Assembly: GCF_030546695.1 (NCBI RefSeq)
Contig: NZ_JAUOTP010000003.1
Span: 186,001-250,000 of the forward strand
Reading direction: 5' to 3'
From: Sphingomonas natans
GTDB lineage: Bacteria > Pseudomonadota > Alphaproteobacteria > Sphingomonadales > Sphingomonadaceae
Length of the DNA stretch: 64,000 nucleotides
Made by a program: the position numbers and the translations under genes. Below are positions 1 to 10,075 of this stretch, one piece after another; the first letter of the stretch is position 1, and each line of letters starts with the position of its first letter. Under the pieces are notes generated by a model. That model ran no database searches. It had not been told where the DNA came from and saw nothing but the letters and a program-made list of their open reading frames with translations.

Positions 1-814
1 CAGCGATCCGACGGCATTCGGAAATACCGCCGGCGTGCGCCAGATCGGGCTGCGCAATGTCGATCGATCCGTTTTCCAGAAACGGACGGAAATCCCAGCG
101 GCTGTAGAGACGCTCGCCCATCGCAAGGGGGACGGTCGTCTGCTGAGAAAGCTGAAGCAGCGCGTCCGGATGCTCGCCGAGCACGACTTCCTCCGCAAAG
201 AGCGGGCGATGCGGGGCGATCGCCGCTAACAATGCTCTGGCCATCGGCTTGTGGACCCGTCCGTGGAAATCGACGCCGACATCGATGCCTGTTTCCCGGA
301 CCAACGCTATCCGTTCGGCTACGGCGTCGACGTGCGCTGCGGTTTCAAGCCACCCCATATCCTCGACACCGTTCATTTTGACGGCGGTGAAGCCTTGGGC
401 CTTGCGCGCGACCGCTGCGGCGGCGACGTCGTGCGGACGATCGCCACCGATCCACGCATAGACGGGGATCAGATCCCGCACGCGACCACCGAGCAGCTCG
501 TAGACAGGGACACCGAGCTTGCGAGCCTTGAGGTCCCACAAGGCCTGGTCGATGCCCGATATGGCAGACATCAGTACGGGCCCGCCGCGATAGAATCCCA
601 GCCGATACAGAAGCTGCCAGGCGTCTTCGATGCGATCCGGATCATGACCGATCAGGCGATCGCGCGCGGCGTCGATCGAACCCATGACTGACTCTACATG
701 GCCTTCGAGCGTCGCTTCACCCCAACCCACGGCGCCCTGCTTTGTCTCGATGCGGACGAACAGCCATCTCGGGCGAACCGGAAAGCACTCGATGAGCGCG
801 ATGCTATCAGTCAC
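1..814 (-). CDS. dgoD: D-galactonate dehydratase-like enolase-superfamily enzyme (C-terminus outside window)
   Basis: The minus strand is open for 271 codons from a GTG at 814 to the window edge. It reads as a mandelate racemase/muconate lactonizing enzyme close to DgoD, which dehydrates D-galactonate to 2-keto-3-deoxygalactonate. The family opening PVRPRWLFV is at residues 12-20. Metal ligands fit Asp182 (DFHGR), Glu208 (AEE) and Glu234 (GERLYSR). The frame stays open upstream of the GTG, but residue 1 there matches the usual N-terminal length and no better start is visible. It may serve galactose catabolism together with the GH36 gene at 16 kb. I infer the substrate from overall similarity; other acid-sugar dehydratases share these motifs. 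Confidence 0.85.
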   Translation of the reverse strand, partial: MTDSIALIECFPVRPRWLFVRIETKQGAVGWGEATLEGHVESVMGSIDAARDRLIGHDPDRIEDAWQLLYRLGFYRGGPVLMSAISGIDQALWDLKARKLGVPVYELLGGRVRDLIPVYAWIGGDRPHDVAAAAVARKAQGFTAVKMNGVEDMGWLETAAHVDAVAERIALVRETGIDVGVDFHGRVHKPMARALLAAIAPHRPLFAEEVVLGEHPDALLQLSQQTTVPLAMGERLYSRWDFRPFLENGSIDIAQPDLAHAGGISECRRIA

Positions 815-1648
815 GAAGCAGCTTTCAGCGGCGCGGTCGACGCGACGATCAACCTGCAGAATGCCAGCGTCAAAGTGACTCCTCTCGATGTTTGCAAGGC
901 GACCGATTGCCCGCCCGGGGCCGAACCCGCGCTGTATAGGCCGATCTTATATAAGCGGCTTCGGAGAAATGTCTGTCGCCAGATACGGCCAGCCCGAGGG
1001 GCTCCTTCATTGCCTTGCCGTATGGCTGTCGGACGCCTTGATCCTCGCAAGCTCTGCCGCGGACAACGCCAGGACTGATCCATCGCGAACTTTGAACGGG
1101 AAGCTGAAGCCGTCGGCGGGCTCGAATTTCCCTCATACCCCGTCAGCTTCGCGAGCGATAAAGCCGGGGACGTCGGGCCAAGGTCCGTTAAAACGGTCGC
1201 GGCCTCCATTGTGATAGCCTTGAAGTTCTCGTCCTTGGTGAAACGGTAGTAGGTCGCGCGGTCGCCGAACGCCTTGGTGTGAGCAGAGAAACGGTCAGCG
1301 CCGTCGCCCGCGCTGCTGGTCTCGTGGTCAACCGCATGATGCCCTTTCAACTCGGGCTTAGCGAGGGGGAGGTGAGGCCGCTATCGGACGCGAGCCGTTG
1401 GTCAGCTTCCAGCGACAGATCAGCCAAATAAGCGCCTTCCACCGACCATATGCCGGTACGGCGTGCCGACCCATTCAGAACATTTACATCGCTCGGCCGC
1501 TCCCCAAAAGCGGTTGTCCGGCTATCCCGCTTATATGGCTGTTCCGGAGTACAGGATTGCCTCGCAAACGGTTCGGGTGGTGGGAAACGGAACCACCGAT
1601 TGGTCAAGTCCGATCCGCCGATCAGCGCCTCGGGAGCGCAGCCTTTAG
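815..1648. other. No intact gene; traces of a decayed minus-strand coding region
   Basis: No convincing gene is seen. On the minus strand between about 1020 and 1260, one reading frame gives protein-like text (GPWPDVPGFIAREADG, then FEPADGFSFPFKVRDGS) split by a TGA stop. This looks like a remnant, but I cannot name its family. Confidence 0.4.
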
Positions 1649-2146
1649 TCACTCAGCCATGGCGTCCATCTCGGCGCGTGTGGCGCGGACCCGGGGGACA
1701 AGCGGCGTATTGGGGATCACGTGGACATGGAGGTGGCAGACGTCCTGACTGCTCGCGTTGTTCTGCTGCAGGGAGAAGCCGGTACTGCCCACCGCACGCT
1801 GTTGAGCCGTCGCGACGCGCTTCACCATGTGCATCACCGCAACCAGATCGCGGTCGTCAAGGTCATAGAGGTTGCGCACGGGCCGCTTCGGCATCACCAG
1901 CGCATGATTCGGATGCACCCAATCCAAGGGTATGATCGCGATCACTCTCTTATTCTGGGCAATGATTGATACAGGGAGTTGCCCCTGGATAATCCGCGCG
2001 CAAGGATTGTTGGCATCGTAGGGCGCAGAGAGCGGGCAGAGCGTAGCCCCGCTGTTCGCTGAAACCGGGGGCTTCGTTTGGGCAGAGGTCGCCGTCGCGG
2101 CCCCGATGGCCGTCATCATCATATACCCCATGACCAGTCGCTTCAC
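1649..2146 (-). CDS. Secreted HIT-family protein
   Basis: This 165-residue protein has the histidine-triad signature HLHVH at residues 138-142 near the C-terminus, as in HIT nucleotide hydrolases and transferases, with the usual upstream HPNHALVMPKRP strand at about 78-89. Unusually for the family, it begins with a probable signal peptide (hydrophobic 5-20, cleavage near SAQ at 21-23), so it is predicted to be periplasmic. Cytoplasmic HIT proteins act on nucleoside phosphoramidates or dinucleoside polyphosphates; the exported form has no assigned substrate here. It stands alone. Confidence 0.85.
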   Translation of the reverse strand: MKRLVMGYMMMTAIGAATATSAQTKPPVSANSGATLCPLSAPYDANNPCARIIQGQLPVSIIAQNKRVIAIIPLDWVHPNHALVMPKRPVRNLYDLDDRDLVAVMHMVKRVATAQQRAVGSTGFSLQQNNASSQDVCHLHVHVIPNTPLVPRVRATRAEMDAMAE

Positions 2147-2677
2147 ATCGTCCCCTCACGGCCTGATCGCGACGCTAGATCACGCTCCGTGATCCCGGTC
2201 GGCGTGTCAACGGCTGCTCATGGGCGGCAGCAGTCCGGCGGGCTCGTAGCAGCGCTGACCCAGAATCCGCCATTCAGCACCATTCGGGCGGGTCCCAGTT
2301 TCGGGCTTCGTTCAGCTAAAATAATCTGCGCTATGGAGCCGATCACATCACAGAACGGGCCTCGGCACTACTTTCAGTACGCCGAGCGCTCGTGACAGCT
2401 GCGTACGCGGACGGTGGGCACGGGCCGATCGCGACAGACGCACGATAGCGCGTCATCTCCGCCGGGCCGACAAGCTCGGAGGGATCACCTTGCCTCTATT
2501 GCCTCAGGCTGACAGCCGCCGCCGCTGATCCTGCTGCTTCACGGGTTGCTGTACCGAACATAACCGGCTGACGTTCAACTTTTTACCCTTCTTTATCCCT
2601 GAGCGGACGCCCCCTCCTGATATCCAGCGTTCCGAGGTGCTGAACTTGCTCGGCACCGATTTGGGAAGGCAAAGATC
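2147..2677. other. Intergenic region without a recognisable gene
   Basis: No gene is supported between the divergent HIT and hydrolase genes. Two divergent promoters are expected, but no clear -35/-10 pair could be assigned. The stretch around 2250-2340 reads like degenerate intergenic sequence. Confidence 0.4.
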
Positions 2678-3649
2678 ATGAACAAGTATTTTGTTAGCGC
2701 CATCGCCCTTGTCGCAGCCATGGCCCCGGTTGTTGCCGACGCCCGCTGTGCCCCGAATAAGCCCGTACTTGCCGCGCAGGCAGTGCCGGTCATCCATTAC
2801 AAGAGCACGACGATTGACGGCTTGAAGATTTTCTATCGCGAGGCAGGGCCCGTCGACGCGCCTGTTCTGCTCTTGCTGCACGGCTTTCCCACGTCTTCGC
2901 ACATGTTCCGCAACCTCATCCCGCTGCTCGCCGACCGCTACCGCGTCATCGCCCCCGACTATCCCGGTTATGGTCAGAGCGACGCACCGGACCACGCCCA
3001 ATATCAGTACACCTTCGCCAACCTCACCGACATCGTCGACAAGCTTACCGATTATGTCGGGGCGAAGCGCTACAGCATGTACGTCATGGATTACGGCGCA
3101 CCGGTTGGGTACCGGCTCGCACTCAAGCATCCGGAGCGGGTGGAAGCGCTGATCGTCCAGAACGGCAACGCCTATACCGAGGGGCTTGCTGCGTTCTGGG
3201 ATCCGATCAAAGCCTATTGGGCCGAGAAGACGCCAGAGCGGCGCGCGGCTCTTGCCGGGCTCGTAACGCTCGATATCACGAAGTTTCAGTACACGGACGG
3301 CATGGGCGACGTCGCGCGGATCAGCCCCGACAACTGGGTCATCGACCAGGCGCTACTCGATCGGCCGGGCAACCGCGAGATCCAGCTCGATCTCCTTGGG
3401 GACTACGGCAGCAACGTGCCGCTGTACCCCCAATTTCAGGCTTTCTTCCGGGAGCGCAAGCCGCCGACGCTGATCGTCTGGGGCAAGAACGACAAGATCT
3501 TCCCCGAAGCTGGCGCGCACCCGTACCTGCGCGATCTGCCCGATGCCGAAATGCATATCCTGGACAGCGGCCACTTCGCCCTTGAGGACAAGCTCGACGT
3601 GATGGCGCCGCTCATCCGCGACTTCCTCGATCGCAAGGTCTGCAAGTGA
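2678..3649 (+). CDS. Exported alpha/beta-hydrolase with Asp nucleophile (epoxide hydrolase/haloalkane dehalogenase type)
   Basis: The 323-residue protein has an N-terminal signal segment (residues 1-22, ending VVADA). The alpha/beta-hydrolase core follows, with HGFP at 68-71 as oxyanion element. At the nucleophile elbow the motif is VMDYG with Asp138 where esterases carry Ser, and a C-terminal GHF places the catalytic His at about 299. An Asp nucleophile is the hallmark of epoxide hydrolases and haloalkane dehalogenases, which form a covalent ester intermediate. The exact substrate cannot be read from the sequence. It precedes a truncated second hydrolase and may form one transcript with the isochorismatase-like gene at 4075. 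Confidence 0.85.
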   Translation: MNKYFVSAIALVAAMAPVVADARCAPNKPVLAAQAVPVIHYKSTTIDGLKIFYREAGPVDAPVLLLLHGFPTSSHMFRNLIPLLADRYRVIAPDYPGYGQSDAPDHAQYQYTFANLTDIVDKLTDYVGAKRYSMYVMDYGAPVGYRLALKHPERVEALIVQNGNAYTEGLAAFWDPIKAYWAEKTPERRAALAGLVTLDITKFQYTDGMGDVARISPDNWVIDQALLDRPGNREIQLDLLGDYGSNVPLYPQFQAFFRERKPPTLIVWGKNDKIFPEAGAHPYLRDLPDAEMHILDSGHFALEDKLDVMAPLIRDFLDRKVCK

Positions 3650-3700
3650 AGCGTCCCGCGGGGCCGGCGGCCTCGCGGCGCATTTCCGAAAGGATGTCAG

Positions 3701-3994
3701 ATGACCAGCAGCCTGTGGGGCATCCCGGTAACGTGGGCGTCTGCCGTGTCGATCATTCTGGTTCACGGAGCCTTCGTGGCGGGCTTGGGATGGCATCATA
3801 TCCACGGCGAACTCGTCGGCCGTGGGCTGGACGTGATCGCTGTGCGACACCCGACGATATCGTTAGAAAGCAACGTTGCCGTGGTCGGGCGTCTGATTGC
3901 CGCTGTAAGCCATCTTCGATTGCTGGTCGCCCAGCTACGGCAGCAGCACCTTCACGGAAGCCAGCGCCAATCTGAAGTGCGGGTAGCCGGCTAG
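3701..3994 (+). pseudogene. Truncated alpha/beta-hydrolase (EstC-like) remnant
   Basis: The first 65 or so residues match the start of small alpha/beta-hydrolases: SIILVHGAFVAGLGWHHI followed by GRGLDVIAVRHP and a regular helix. The reading then loses similarity and stops at 97 residues, before any nucleophile elbow or catalytic His. Intact relatives are about 230-280 residues. It is therefore best read as a C-terminally deleted pseudogene between the exported hydrolase and the isochorismatase-like gene. Confidence 0.6.
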
Positions 3995-4074
3995 ATCGCG
4001 ACCGTATTCGCCGAAAGCCGGCGAGCCCGCCCGTTCCACACGGCTGATTTGTAACCAGACGAAGGAGGACAACC

Positions 4075-4752
4075 ATGTACAGCAACAGATCTAAATCCAG
4101 CGTTCTTCCGTCGGGCGGCGGAGCGGCGCTCATCGATCCCTCCGACGCGCTGATCCTGCTCCTCGATCATCAATCGGGGCTGCTCCAGACGGTGAAGGAC
4201 ATCTCGATCTCCGACCTGCGCCGGAACGTCGAGATGATCGCCAAGCTCGCGGCATTGCTGGAGATACCGGTGATCACGACCGCTTCCGAACCCGCCGGCC
4301 CGAATGGACCGCTCATGCCCGAGATTCATGATTACGCACCGCATGCGGTTTATGTGCCGCGCAAGGGCGAAGTGAACGCCTGGGATAATGACGATTTCGT
4401 CGCCGTAGTGCGTTCAACGGAGCGCAAGACGCTGATCATGGCGGGCGTCTGGACCAGCGTCTGCGTGATGTTTCCGGCTCTCGACGCCCGCGCCGTCGGC
4501 TATGACGTCTATGCCGTGCTGGATGCCTCGGGAGATCCGAGCGAAATGGCATCGCGCGTTTCGCTGGCCCGCTTCGTCCAGGGTGGCGTCAAACCTACCT
4601 CTACCAATGCCTTGTTATCCGAACTCCATCGGACCTGGGCGCGCCCCGAAGCCGCCGACCTCGCAAAGCTCTACGGGCTGGTCGCGCCCAACTATGCGGC
4701 AGTGGCGGAGAGCTACGCCCGTGCCCAGCAGGCTGCCAGAGAGGCTGCCTAG
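4075..4752 (+). CDS. Isochorismatase-family cysteine hydrolase (YcaC-like)
   Basis: This 225-residue protein has the cysteine-hydrolase triad of the isochorismatase superfamily: Asp31 in LLLDHQSG, Lys97 in VPRKGEVNAW and Cys130 in GVWTSVCV. The arrangement resembles the YcaC subgroup, whose physiological substrates are mostly unknown. A purine-rich AAGGAGG lies just upstream of the ATG, supporting the start. A PPOX-type flavoprotein follows 49 bp downstream and is probably co-transcribed, an association that suggests a small detoxification unit; that role is inference. Confidence 0.85.
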   Translation: MYSNRSKSSVLPSGGGAALIDPSDALILLLDHQSGLLQTVKDISISDLRRNVEMIAKLAALLEIPVITTASEPAGPNGPLMPEIHDYAPHAVYVPRKGEVNAWDNDDFVAVVRSTERKTLIMAGVWTSVCVMFPALDARAVGYDVYAVLDASGDPSEMASRVSLARFVQGGVKPTSTNALLSELHRTWARPEAADLAKLYGLVAPNYAAVAESYARAQQAAREAA

Positions 4753-4801
4753 CCGCACGTATGCTACAGCCGCGTGAGCAGGAAGAGAGCGGAGACTCGA
4801 T

Positions 4802-5431
4802 ATGACCTATGGTTTTATGGACGTCGCGCTAACCCCCGCCGTTCGCAGCGCGCAGGCCGAAATGGGCGCGGATCGTCTCTGGTCGGACTTCAAGGGACAC
4901 CGGGAGTTTGACCGCTTTTCCGCCAACGAGACCGCGTTCATGGCCGAGCGCGACAGCTTCTACATTGCCTCGGTCTCCGAGACGGGCTGGCCCTATGTCC
5001 AGCATCGCGGGGGCCCTCCTGGCTTCCTCAAGGTTTTGGATGATCGCACTCTCGCGTTTGTCGACTACCGCGGCAATCGCCAGTATATCAGCACCGGCAA
5101 TCTGATGGCGAATGATCGGGCGTGTCTATTCGTCATGAGCTACCCTTCCCGGTCGCGCCTCAAGATTTACGCGCATGTTGAAAAGCTTGCGCTCGATGCG
5201 GACCCGGCGCTGACGGCCAAAGTCATCGATGAAACCTATGGCGCGAAAGCGGAGCGTATCTTCCGATTGAGGCTCGTGGCCTTCGACTGGAATTGCCCGC
5301 AACATATCCTACCGCGATTCACCGAGGCCGAAGCGCGCGCGGCTTCGCAATCACTGTTAGAAAGAATTGCGCAACTCGAGCGAGAGAACGCCGCGCTGCG
5401 CGCGCGCATCGATACAGAGCCAACGGACTGA
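4802..5431 (+). CDS. Pyridoxamine 5'-phosphate oxidase-family flavin-binding protein
   Basis: The 209-residue sequence has the split-barrel PPOX pattern: FYIASVSETGWPYVQHRGG at about 51-69, LAFVDYRGNRQYISTGNL at 80-97 and ACLFVMSYPSRSRLKIYAHV at 102-121. These are the FMN-binding and dimer strands of the family. A C-terminal helix rich in Glu, Arg and Leu (180-203) could form a coiled coil. It probably reduces or oxidises a small molecule using FMN or F420; the substrate is unknown. It lies downstream of the YcaC-like gene and converges on the large regulator at 5459-8209. Confidence 0.8.
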   Translation: MTYGFMDVALTPAVRSAQAEMGADRLWSDFKGHREFDRFSANETAFMAERDSFYIASVSETGWPYVQHRGGPPGFLKVLDDRTLAFVDYRGNRQYISTGNLMANDRACLFVMSYPSRSRLKIYAHVEKLALDADPALTAKVIDETYGAKAERIFRLRLVAFDWNCPQHILPRFTEAEARAASQSLLERIAQLERENAALRARIDTEPTD

Positions 5432-5458
5432 GAAAGCGGGCCGCTGCTCGCTAGCACC

Positions 5459-8209
5459 TCAGTCCGCGGCAGCGACCGACGCTTCGGTTCGCCGGATCGC
5501 CGATCCTGCGCCCATAGCCTTTGCCGCTCTAAGAGACTTCTCGAAATAGCGATCCGCCTGCGCGCGGCGCTGCCTGGCCGCTTCGATGACGCCGGCGACC
5601 CGCCATAGTTCGGGATGGCACCACCGCTCTTGACGAACGTCGGCCTGCGCTACCGCCGGCCTGAAACAATCTTCGGCGCGCCGCACGTCACCCGCTTTGA
5701 TCCAGGCCTCGGCAAGCAAACATCTGTAGAAAGCGACGCGTGTGCGCCAGCCATGCGCATGCAGTTCGGAAATGCCCTGTTGCATCAGCGCCAATCCGTC
5801 CTGTTCTCCCTGAGCCATCCGGATGGCACCGCCGAAAAACAGGCTGGTCCCTTCATATATGCCGACACTCTCGCGTCTACCGACTTGGGCCAGTTGCTGC
5901 TGCAAACGCGCGGCAACCGCGAACTCGCCGCTCAAATAGGCGATTGGGAGGCCAGCAAGGCAGATGGCATTGCCGAGCGATATCATGTGGTCGAGATCGG
6001 TCGCTCTATCGACCGCGCGTGCTGCGAGGTGCGAGGCGCGCTCGACGTCTCCTTGGAGCCATAGCAGAAACGATCTGGATAGGCCGATCGCGACGGGCAG
6101 ATCTACCTGGAAGCGAGACAAGCCGCGGCCATCCTGCAGCCCGCCCCAGGTTGCCATCAGTTCGTCGAGGCGTGTCGCGGCGGACGATAAGCGACCCGCA
6201 TAGACCTCGACATGCGCCAGCAAGCGCTTTCCGTCGGGCGCAACCGTCCAGTCCAGCCCCGAGCTTGCGGCAAAGTCGCTCATCCTACGCAGCGCAGCGA
6301 GCGGCCGGCCCGAATAGGTCAGGAAGACCGCCTGTCCGAATATGGCACGCAGCTCGAGCTCTGCATCTCCGGCCTCCGCCGCATCGTGGATGCTCTGAAG
6401 CCACGCGCCGTCCGTCCGCATGTGGATCTGGCGCGCGAGCGTCATGGCCCAGGCTTGCGCTGTCGAGAGTTTGGCACGGGCAGAAGGCGCAAGATTGAGA
6501 AAGGCTGATCCCGCCTCCGCAGCAAGCTCTATCGCCGACAGCATCTCCCTAAAGGCCGACAGCTCCTGCCACAGCGGCAATGCGGCGACCACCAGTTCGA
6601 CGCCGATGTCGGGATCGCCCGAAGGATCAAATGCCCAGGCGATCACCGCCCGGACGTCATTGATCTGCGACTGATATTTCCTGAGCCACTCGCGTGACGT
6701 CTGTGAGGACCAATCCCGCTCGGCCGTCTGTAGCTTGTCCCGTACGCGCGCGGCATAGTGACGTCGGGCCTGCTCCCGATGCGGAGCGCCGAACAGACGC
6801 CGAGCGGCGTAGGCCCCCGTGCTCTCGGGCAGCCGGTAAAGAACGGACCCACCTTCCACTTCAGCAGATACCAGCGATTTCGCCACGAGCTGCGCCAACG
6901 CGTCACGCCCGGTCATCGGATCGAGGCCGCCGGCGGGATACATCGCCTCCGCATCATCCGCGGCAAACCGCCCCGAAAACACCGATAGCAGGCCGAGGAC
7001 GACGGCCTCGCGGTCCGGCAGAAGCCGGTAGCTCCAGTCGAGGGTGGCTTCCAATGTCTGGTGGCGCAGGGGTGCGTCCCTCGGCCCGCGATTCATCGTG
7101 CCGAAACCATTCCGGAAGAGCTGCTGCAGCGCTGAAGGGGCAAGAACGCTGGCGGTGCCCGCTGCCAGCTCGATGGCAAGAGCCAAGCCCTCCAGCCTTG
7201 CGCAGATCGACGCGACGTCGCGCGCATACTCGTCCGTCATCTGGACGTCGCGGGAAGCGTTCGCCTTGGCCATGAACAGCTGCACGGCGGGAAAGCTCAA
7301 GGCGTCGCGGGCGCGAAGCGGCTTCGTGTGGTCCGGATAAGATAGCCCCAAAAGGAAATGGATCTGCTCGTGCCTCGTGCGCAGCGGCTCGCGGCTGGTG
7401 GCGACGATGCTAGCGTCGGGAAGTTCCGCCGAGATCCGTTCAACGATCGTCCCGGCCATCGCAAGGACGTGTTCGCAATTATCGATGATCAGCAGCAACG
7501 CCTGGTTTCGCATTGTCTCGATCACCGCGGCGATCGGATCGTCAAGACCCAGCGAAATACCGAAGGCAGAGGCTATTGCCGGCACGACGAACCGATGGTC
7601 GCTTACCGTCGAAAGATCGACGAAGACGATCGCCTGCCCGGCTACGCGGCACTGCTGCATGATCGTTACGGCGAGCGACGTCTTCCCGCCACCGCCGGGC
7701 CCAACAATCGTCACATAGCCAGGTTGCTGCAACTGCCGGGAAATCTGCTCGATTGCCTCCTCGCGTCCGAAGAGACGCGTTGCCTTGGGCATGCCGGCGG
7801 GATGCACCCCGCTCGCCGGGCCGGGCGCGGCAGTAGGGTTTGCACTCTCGACCGTCGCGACGAACTTGTAGCCACGGCCGGCTATCGTCGCGATATAATC
7901 GGCGGTGAGATCAAATCGCGCCAGCGACCTTCGCAGGTTGCCGACGTTGACCTTCAAATTGTGCTCATGGACAATATAGTCTGGCCACACGTGCGAGATT
8001 AAATCCGCTTTACTGACCACCTCGCCGGCTCGGGTCACAAGCAAAGTCAAAATGTCGAAGCCTCGTCCCCCGAGCGCGACCGGCTGGCCCTCGTACAGCA
8101 GGAGCTGACGTCCGGGCGACAGAAGGAAGTCACCGAAGCGATAGACGCATTGTCGCGGCGTGTCGCCAGAACTACCCTCGTTGGTCACCGCTTCCCCAAA
8201 GCTTTTCAA
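5459..8209 (-). CDS. Winged-helix transcriptional regulator fused to NB-ARC/AAA-type ATPase
   Basis: The 916-residue protein starts with an OmpR/PhoB-type winged helix (about 22-118; GFDILTLLV, then the wing IATIAGRGYKFVA). A P-loop ATPase follows, with Walker A GPGGGGKTS at 170-178, a Walker B-like LLLIIDNCEHVL and the later segment SIVATSREPL typical of STAND/NB-ARC ATPases. The rest is helical and resembles TPR-like repeats used as a ligand sensor. The architecture is common in actinobacterial and sphingomonad SARP/AfsR-like regulators. The target genes cannot be read directly; the convergent hydrolase/PPOX genes are candidates. The gene appears intact. Confidence 0.85.
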   Translation of the reverse strand: MKSFGEAVTNEGSSGDTPRQCVYRFGDFLLSPGRQLLLYEGQPVALGGRGFDILTLLVTRAGEVVSKADLISHVWPDYIVHEHNLKVNVGNLRRSLARFDLTADYIATIAGRGYKFVATVESANPTAAPGPASGVHPAGMPKATRLFGREEAIEQISRQLQQPGYVTIVGPGGGGKTSLAVTIMQQCRVAGQAIVFVDLSTVSDHRFVVPAIASAFGISLGLDDPIAAVIETMRNQALLLIIDNCEHVLAMAGTIVERISAELPDASIVATSREPLRTRHEQIHFLLGLSYPDHTKPLRARDALSFPAVQLFMAKANASRDVQMTDEYARDVASICARLEGLALAIELAAGTASVLAPSALQQLFRNGFGTMNRGPRDAPLRHQTLEATLDWSYRLLPDREAVVLGLLSVFSGRFAADDAEAMYPAGGLDPMTGRDALAQLVAKSLVSAEVEGGSVLYRLPESTGAYAARRLFGAPHREQARRHYAARVRDKLQTAERDWSSQTSREWLRKYQSQINDVRAVIAWAFDPSGDPDIGVELVVAALPLWQELSAFREMLSAIELAAEAGSAFLNLAPSARAKLSTAQAWAMTLARQIHMRTDGAWLQSIHDAAEAGDAELELRAIFGQAVFLTYSGRPLAALRRMSDFAASSGLDWTVAPDGKRLLAHVEVYAGRLSSAATRLDELMATWGGLQDGRGLSRFQVDLPVAIGLSRSFLLWLQGDVERASHLAARAVDRATDLDHMISLGNAICLAGLPIAYLSGEFAVAARLQQQLAQVGRRESVGIYEGTSLFFGGAIRMAQGEQDGLALMQQGISELHAHGWRTRVAFYRCLLAEAWIKAGDVRRAEDCFRPAVAQADVRQERWCHPELWRVAGVIEAARQRRAQADRYFEKSLRAAKAMGAGSAIRRTEASVAAAD

Positions 8210-8491
8210 GATGCGCCGAGATTAAATCGTAGATAGCTGTTTACAAGCCCCCGTAGGCAACCACGCTAAGCGTGACCCAGAAGCGGCCGTTCAAAGCCAA
8301 GTGGCGTTGCCGCGGCCGCATGTCAGCCAGCGTCCGGGCGCGAACTGATCGCTCTCTGTCCCGTGTCGGGTCAAATCCGTGGGTTGCAAGAACAGCGCGC
8401 GCACGTGTCAACAAAAGATGCTTACGCACTTCGTAACTCTTTCACCTCGGGCGACCAAAACATCGCGAACCTCGAGTTCCCGGCTGAATAT

Positions 8492-10075
8492 TCAGGTCCC
8501 CGGCTGAATATAAGGAACGCGCGCGAACAGCTCCCGCTGCCACCGCCGCGGGTTCTCCTCCACGCCTGAAACCACGTCGAACAGCATTGTCGGGCGCCGC
8601 TCGAGATCATATGTCGGCCAACGCGCCAGCCCTGGATGGTTGGGATCACCCGTCGCGGCGAACGCGACGAAGCTGTTTTGCATCGTCTGAGACGCAGTCC
8701 GCGCGTCGACGCCGATCCCGGTTTCGGAACCCTTTGCGTCAAGCGTTCCGAACACGAGCGGAATGTCCATCGTGTGAAACGCACCGTGTCGCGGATCCAG
8801 GCGCGAGGTAAAATCGACCTGATACACCCACGCCGGTGCCCCCGCGCGAGCGCGGGCTTCCGCCTCGATAACCTGGCCGCGCCAACTCCGCCCCGCGGTC
8901 GTCGCCGCATAGAAAACATCGATCGGCGACCAGTTTGGAAACTGTTGGCGATATTGTCCGACGACCCATTCCGGCAAGATGTCAGTCCGCAGATCCGGTG
9001 CCATTCGCTCGGCGACATTGTCCCACGTCAGGCCTTGAACCTTAGGGGAATCGGGTCTGGTAAAGGCGCGCGTCTCATCAAGCGTATTGCCGAGGATCAT
9101 CGGGATCCTGAGCGACTGGGGATTTGCATCCGGCCAGAACGGGTGCCGGACGATCGATTTCATATCGAGCACCGGCCCGAAATAGACGCCTCCGCCGAGG
9201 ATCGGATCCGTCGCGGCAAGACCTTCGAGCAGCTTTTCGAAAGGCATGGCCAGTAACAGGTCCAGGTCGGTCTCGCGCAGTCTCAGCGCGGTGAGGAATG
9301 CACGCGTCCTCGCCGTCGCGTTGATGGGGCCCGAGGCCGTGACCTGCTGCCCGCTCATCGTTGCCGCGCGAGAGAATAGCCCGTCGGCCGCCTGCATGCC
9401 CATCAGCGTCGCGATCTTCCCCCCGCCGCCGGACTGGCCGAACAGCATGACGCGCTCAGGATCGCCGCCGAACGCGGCGATATTCTGTCGCACCCATTGG
9501 AGCGCGAGGATCAGATCCAGCTGTCCACAATTGCCGCTATCTGCAAAGCGCGGATCGAGGCGGGCGAGGTACAGATAGCCGAACGCGTTGAGCCGATGAT
9601 TCACGGTCACGACAACGACGTCGCCGCGGGCTGCCAGCCTTTGCCCGTCATTCAACGGATCGGTGACGCTGCCGTTCGAATAGGCGCCCCCGTGCAAATA
9701 AAGCATCACGGGCTTCCTGGCGGCCGGGTGCGGTTCGGTGGTCCAGATATTGAGGAACAAGCAATCCTCTGACTGCGGGTGATAGGTCTCATCGCCCTGC
9801 GGGCTGACCGGTCCAAACGCGTCCGCCATTATCCGCTTCCCGGGCGCACCCACCGCGCCCGGCGCGCGGAACCGTGGCGCCCGGCCATATCGAATTCCCC
9901 GGAACGCCGTGACGCCCTGATCGCAGACACCGACAAAATCACCGACCAAGGTGCGGACCCTGTTCCGTTGCCTTCGGACGCCCGCGGCGCGGACCGGCTC
10001 GATCCCGGTCAGCAGCAGGCCCGCCCCTGCCAGAACGATGCGCCGCGACACACCTTCAGCGCTCGCGATGGTCAT
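8492..10075 (-). CDS. Tat-exported carboxylesterase type B
   Basis: The 527-residue protein opens with a twin-arginine signal (SRRIVLAGAGLLLTG, residues 10-24). The type-B carboxylesterase landmarks are all present: EDCLFLNIW at 103-111, LHGGAY at 127-132 for the oxyanion hole, the nucleophile elbow GQSGGGG with Ser215, the acidic region around 330-350 and a C-terminal HGAFHTMDIP carrying the catalytic His. Such enzymes hydrolyse esters in the periplasm; the natural substrate is unknown. It is monocistronic, and its upstream region (10076-10346) holds no gene. Confidence 0.88.
   Translation of the reverse strand: MTIASAEGVSRRIVLAGAGLLLTGIEPVRAAGVRRQRNRVRTLVGDFVGVCDQGVTAFRGIRYGRAPRFRAPGAVGAPGKRIMADAFGPVSPQGDETYHPQSEDCLFLNIWTTEPHPAARKPVMLYLHGGAYSNGSVTDPLNDGQRLAARGDVVVVTVNHRLNAFGYLYLARLDPRFADSGNCGQLDLILALQWVRQNIAAFGGDPERVMLFGQSGGGGKIATLMGMQAADGLFSRAATMSGQQVTASGPINATARTRAFLTALRLRETDLDLLLAMPFEKLLEGLAATDPILGGGVYFGPVLDMKSIVRHPFWPDANPQSLRIPMILGNTLDETRAFTRPDSPKVQGLTWDNVAERMAPDLRTDILPEWVVGQYRQQFPNWSPIDVFYAATTAGRSWRGQVIEAEARARAGAPAWVYQVDFTSRLDPRHGAFHTMDIPLVFGTLDAKGSETGIGVDARTASQTMQNSFVAFAATGDPNHPGLARWPTYDLERRPTMLFDVVSGVEENPRRWQRELFARVPYIQPGT

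Noticed and set aside
811-1350. Minus-strand frame of 179 codons
   Set aside because: It mixes pieces of differing character and crosses what looks like a decayed gene; no motif supports it as a whole.
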